A stretch of DNA of 64,000 bases, from the NCBI RefSeq assembly GCF_021025955.1, contig NZ_JAJNCL010000010.1, positions 1 to 64,000 on the forward strand, given 5' to 3'. A program made the translations under genes and the position numbers. Under the pieces are notes generated by a model. It searched no databases. It was not told the DNA's origin and worked only from the letters and a program-made list of their open reading frames with translations. This stretch comes from Rhodococcus qingshengii (lineage in GTDB: Bacteria; Actinomycetota; Actinomycetes; Mycobacteriales; Mycobacteriaceae). This document shows positions 62,179 through 64,000 of this stretch, in pieces (within the stretch, counting starts at the first letter, position 1; every line of letters begins with the position of its first letter).

Positions 62179-63945
62179 TCAGCTGGGTGGCAATACGCGG
62201 TCGAGGAACGTATTGCTGAATACGCGGTGCGGGTCGTGTTCGTCCAGAGTGGCGAGAGCGAAGTCCCAATTCCCGTCGCCACCGGCACGGAAGGTGGCAG
62301 GCACTGTGCTGGTGAGGAATTCGTCGTCCTGGTACGCCGCCTGATCGGTAAATGCCCACCCTTTGGACCACTCCGGACGGAAAGTCGCGTAATCGCCGGA
62401 GTAGTTCGCGACCATCCACCGTTCCATTTCGCGAAGGAACGCGGGCAATCCCGCGGTGCCAGGAATCGAGACCACGTTCATCCAGATCGCCGTGTCCCAG
62501 TCCTGACGATCTGCCCGCGGCCGCACCGCTGACAGATCCGGCACTCCGGCGCTGTCGACCAACACCTCGCCGTCATCGTCGACACCGCAGAGACGCACTT
62601 CGAACGGCATGTTGACGGGATACTGCCCCATCGACGCGTAGTGCGTCATTCGCTCGTTCAACCAATTCGTCATCTCGTGGACGACTCGGCCGATGTTTGA
62701 CCGCTTGGTGATCACCGCGCCGCCGCCCGCTACTACGCGCAACGTCGTGTGCCGCAGGTAGAACAGAACATCCTTTGACCAGCCCCACAGATCGTCGGTG
62801 TCGGTCAGCACCAATCCTGCTGCTACAGCGCCGAACTGAGAGGCACCGAACAGTGGCGTCGCAGCTTGAAGACCCTGAGCCAACATCCCCAACGTGGTGG
62901 TGACTTCTTCGGGAATCGCGTCGGAGAAGAAGTAGTTGTACGGCCCGCTCACCTCTCGGGACTCCGGCGGTTTGACCGGGGTCGGTGTCCAGACCTTGAG
63001 CCACGGTGTTTGCGTGAACGGGAACCAGATCGCCTCCACCCTTCCGGATTTCGCGACAAAACTCTCGTAGGTGCGCCCTGGCGATCCGGGAGCGGCAAAG
63101 AGTTCTTGCCACGGAATGTCGGTGAAACTCTGGCATCGAAGTCGATAGTTCTCGCCGGCCTGCAGCGTCACGGAGGTGACGAAGGTTCGACCCAGATGGG
63201 TCAGGAAGGCGGTGCTCTCGACGTCTGATCGGTGAAAGGTCTTCAGTGCGTATCGATTGCTGCCTTCGTCCCACGCCACCACCGTGATCTCGGCGATCAG
63301 GTTGCTCAGCGACCCGTACGACTGGCCAGGGGTGATCGTCTCCCCCACCGCCGGATATGTTGCCCCATGAGCACCGATCGCGAGTGCCCCGGCGATGGAC
63401 AGCTCACCGATCGCTGGAGAGTTGGCCCAGCCGAGCCCTTCTCGCTCGAGCGCTGTCAGAATCGCTTCGATACTGGCGCCGGCGCCCGCCATGACTGTTG
63501 CGGGTGTGCCGTGCTGCACCACAACCGAATTCAAGTTCGCCATCGTATCGACCAGTAGAACTCGATCCGAAGGCGCGCCGGGCACCACCGTCAACGGGCT
63601 CCAGCCGTGCATCGTTCCCTTCGCACGCACTGTGTACCCATTGTCGAACGCCCAGTTGGCGAGGGTGACGACGTCGTCGCTGTGACGTGCCGTCGCTGTC
63701 CACACGCTGTCGAGCATGATTTCTCGCGACCAGTTCGCGTATGCCTGCTGTGACAACGGAATGTCTGACGGAAATCCGGGCGGGGGCGCGATGGTCGATG
63801 CCGAACCCCAGGGAACTGCTCCCGCCGGTGCCCAGGAAATGCCCGCGAGAGCAGCTGCGCCGGCACTCGCTGCGAGAAATCCGCGCCGGCTCACACCGTC
63901 TTCTCTCGAGCTGTGCTCTGCCTTGCGCTCTGATTGGTGCACCAC
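62179..63945 (-). CDS. Tat-exported cholesterol oxidase, covalent-FAD (VAO) type
   Basis: 588 residues. A twin-arginine signal (VSRRGFLAASAGAAALAG) directs export after cofactor insertion. The VAO-type FAD domain includes RAKGTMHGWSPL, where His113 matches the His that binds FAD covalently in the Brevibacterium sterolicum type II enzyme, and GAHGATYPA. The C-terminal substrate domain is CholOx_FAD-like. Oxidises and isomerises cholesterol to cholest-4-en-3-one with release of H2O2. The start at GTG 63945 is tentative. Confidence 0.9.
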   Translation of the reverse strand: MVHQSERKAEHSSREDGVSRRGFLAASAGAAALAGISWAPAGAVPWGSASTIAPPPGFPSDIPLSQQAYANWSREIMLDSVWTATARHSDDVVTLANWAFDNGYTVRAKGTMHGWSPLTVVPGAPSDRVLLVDTMANLNSVVVQHGTPATVMAGAGASIEAILTALEREGLGWANSPAIGELSIAGALAIGAHGATYPAVGETITPGQSYGSLSNLIAEITVVAWDEGSNRYALKTFHRSDVESTAFLTHLGRTFVTSVTLQAGENYRLRCQSFTDIPWQELFAAPGSPGRTYESFVAKSGRVEAIWFPFTQTPWLKVWTPTPVKPPESREVSGPYNYFFSDAIPEEVTTTLGMLAQGLQAATPLFGASQFGAVAAGLVLTDTDDLWGWSKDVLFYLRHTTLRVVAGGGAVITKRSNIGRVVHEMTNWLNERMTHYASMGQYPVNMPFEVRLCGVDDDGEVLVDSAGVPDLSAVRPRADRQDWDTAIWMNVVSIPGTAGLPAFLREMERWMVANYSGDYATFRPEWSKGWAFTDQAAYQDDEFLTSTVPATFRAGGDGNWDFALATLDEHDPHRVFSNTFLDRVLPPS

Positions 63946-64000
63946 TGCTCACTCCGTCAGCCGACTCGGTTCATGTCAGGGACGAACGTAGAACAAATCT

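Overview
The window is chromosomal DNA of a high-GC actinobacterium of the Rhodococcus/Nocardia group, most likely a Rhodococcus close to R. erythropolis (inference from codon use, WhiB and TopA types, a cholesterol oxidase and an aliphatic amidase; no database was searched). Its backbone follows, gene for gene, the M. tuberculosis H37Rv segment Rv3644c to Rv3683 as I remember it. Two catabolic blocks are inserted and there is a variable right end.

Layout. 1-294: promoter and leader of an rRNA operon that runs off the left edge. 295-6941: small membrane and hypothetical genes, tRNA-Thr, holB, topA and an Rv3647c-like gene. 7025-14594: cspA, an MrfA-type helicase, and a Tad-like pilus/secretion operon (ssd-tadA-tadB-tadC-flp-tadE-tadE-like) transcribed leftward with four-base overlaps. 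14595-16117: a divergent region with two strong hairpins, a membrane-anchored HAD phosphatase, and an intergenic region whose position, promoter, length and terminator fit Ms1/MTS2823, the small RNA that binds core RNA polymerase in mycobacteria. 16118-24567: a degenerate Fic-like protein, the dppABCD peptide transporter, and acs with a perfect CRP site. 24605-30900 (accessory): an amide-utilisation locus (MarR repressor amiA, sensor amiC, channel amiS, amidase amiE, AAA+ amiB) with matching operators, followed by an NCS1 permease. 30956-33856: an MHS-type MFS transporter and nhaA. 33853-39963: the backbone resumes with a holin-X membrane protein, an EphE-like hydrolase, the operon nth-tlpA-nudix-marP, an Rv3675-like membrane protein and crp.

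40036-49376 (accessory): a TetR-controlled pair with a double palindrome, a type-B carboxylesterase, a LysR regulator, an MHS transporter, and a five-gene cluster for 3-hydroxyanthranilate meta-cleavage (kynurenine/2-nitrobenzoate lower pathway). 49504-57955: backbone again, with MBL hydrolase, RidA, a 54-residue DUF4177 protein, the paired Get3/ArsA-like ATPases, whiB4, ponA2, a YqeY protein, a metallophosphoesterase and tRNA-Pro. 58094-64000: variable end with a WS/DGAT-like acyltransferase, an iron-siderophore binding lipoprotein flanked by two gene remnants, a DUF6891 protein and a Tat-exported cholesterol oxidase.

The carbon-source genes (acs, amidase, hydroxyanthranilate, sterol oxidase, acyltransferase) share the window with crp, and the acs promoter carries a CRP site. 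Six genes have a TAnnnT hexamer 6-7 bases before the start codon, the usual arrangement of leaderless actinobacterial transcripts. No CRISPR array, transposase or phage module was seen.
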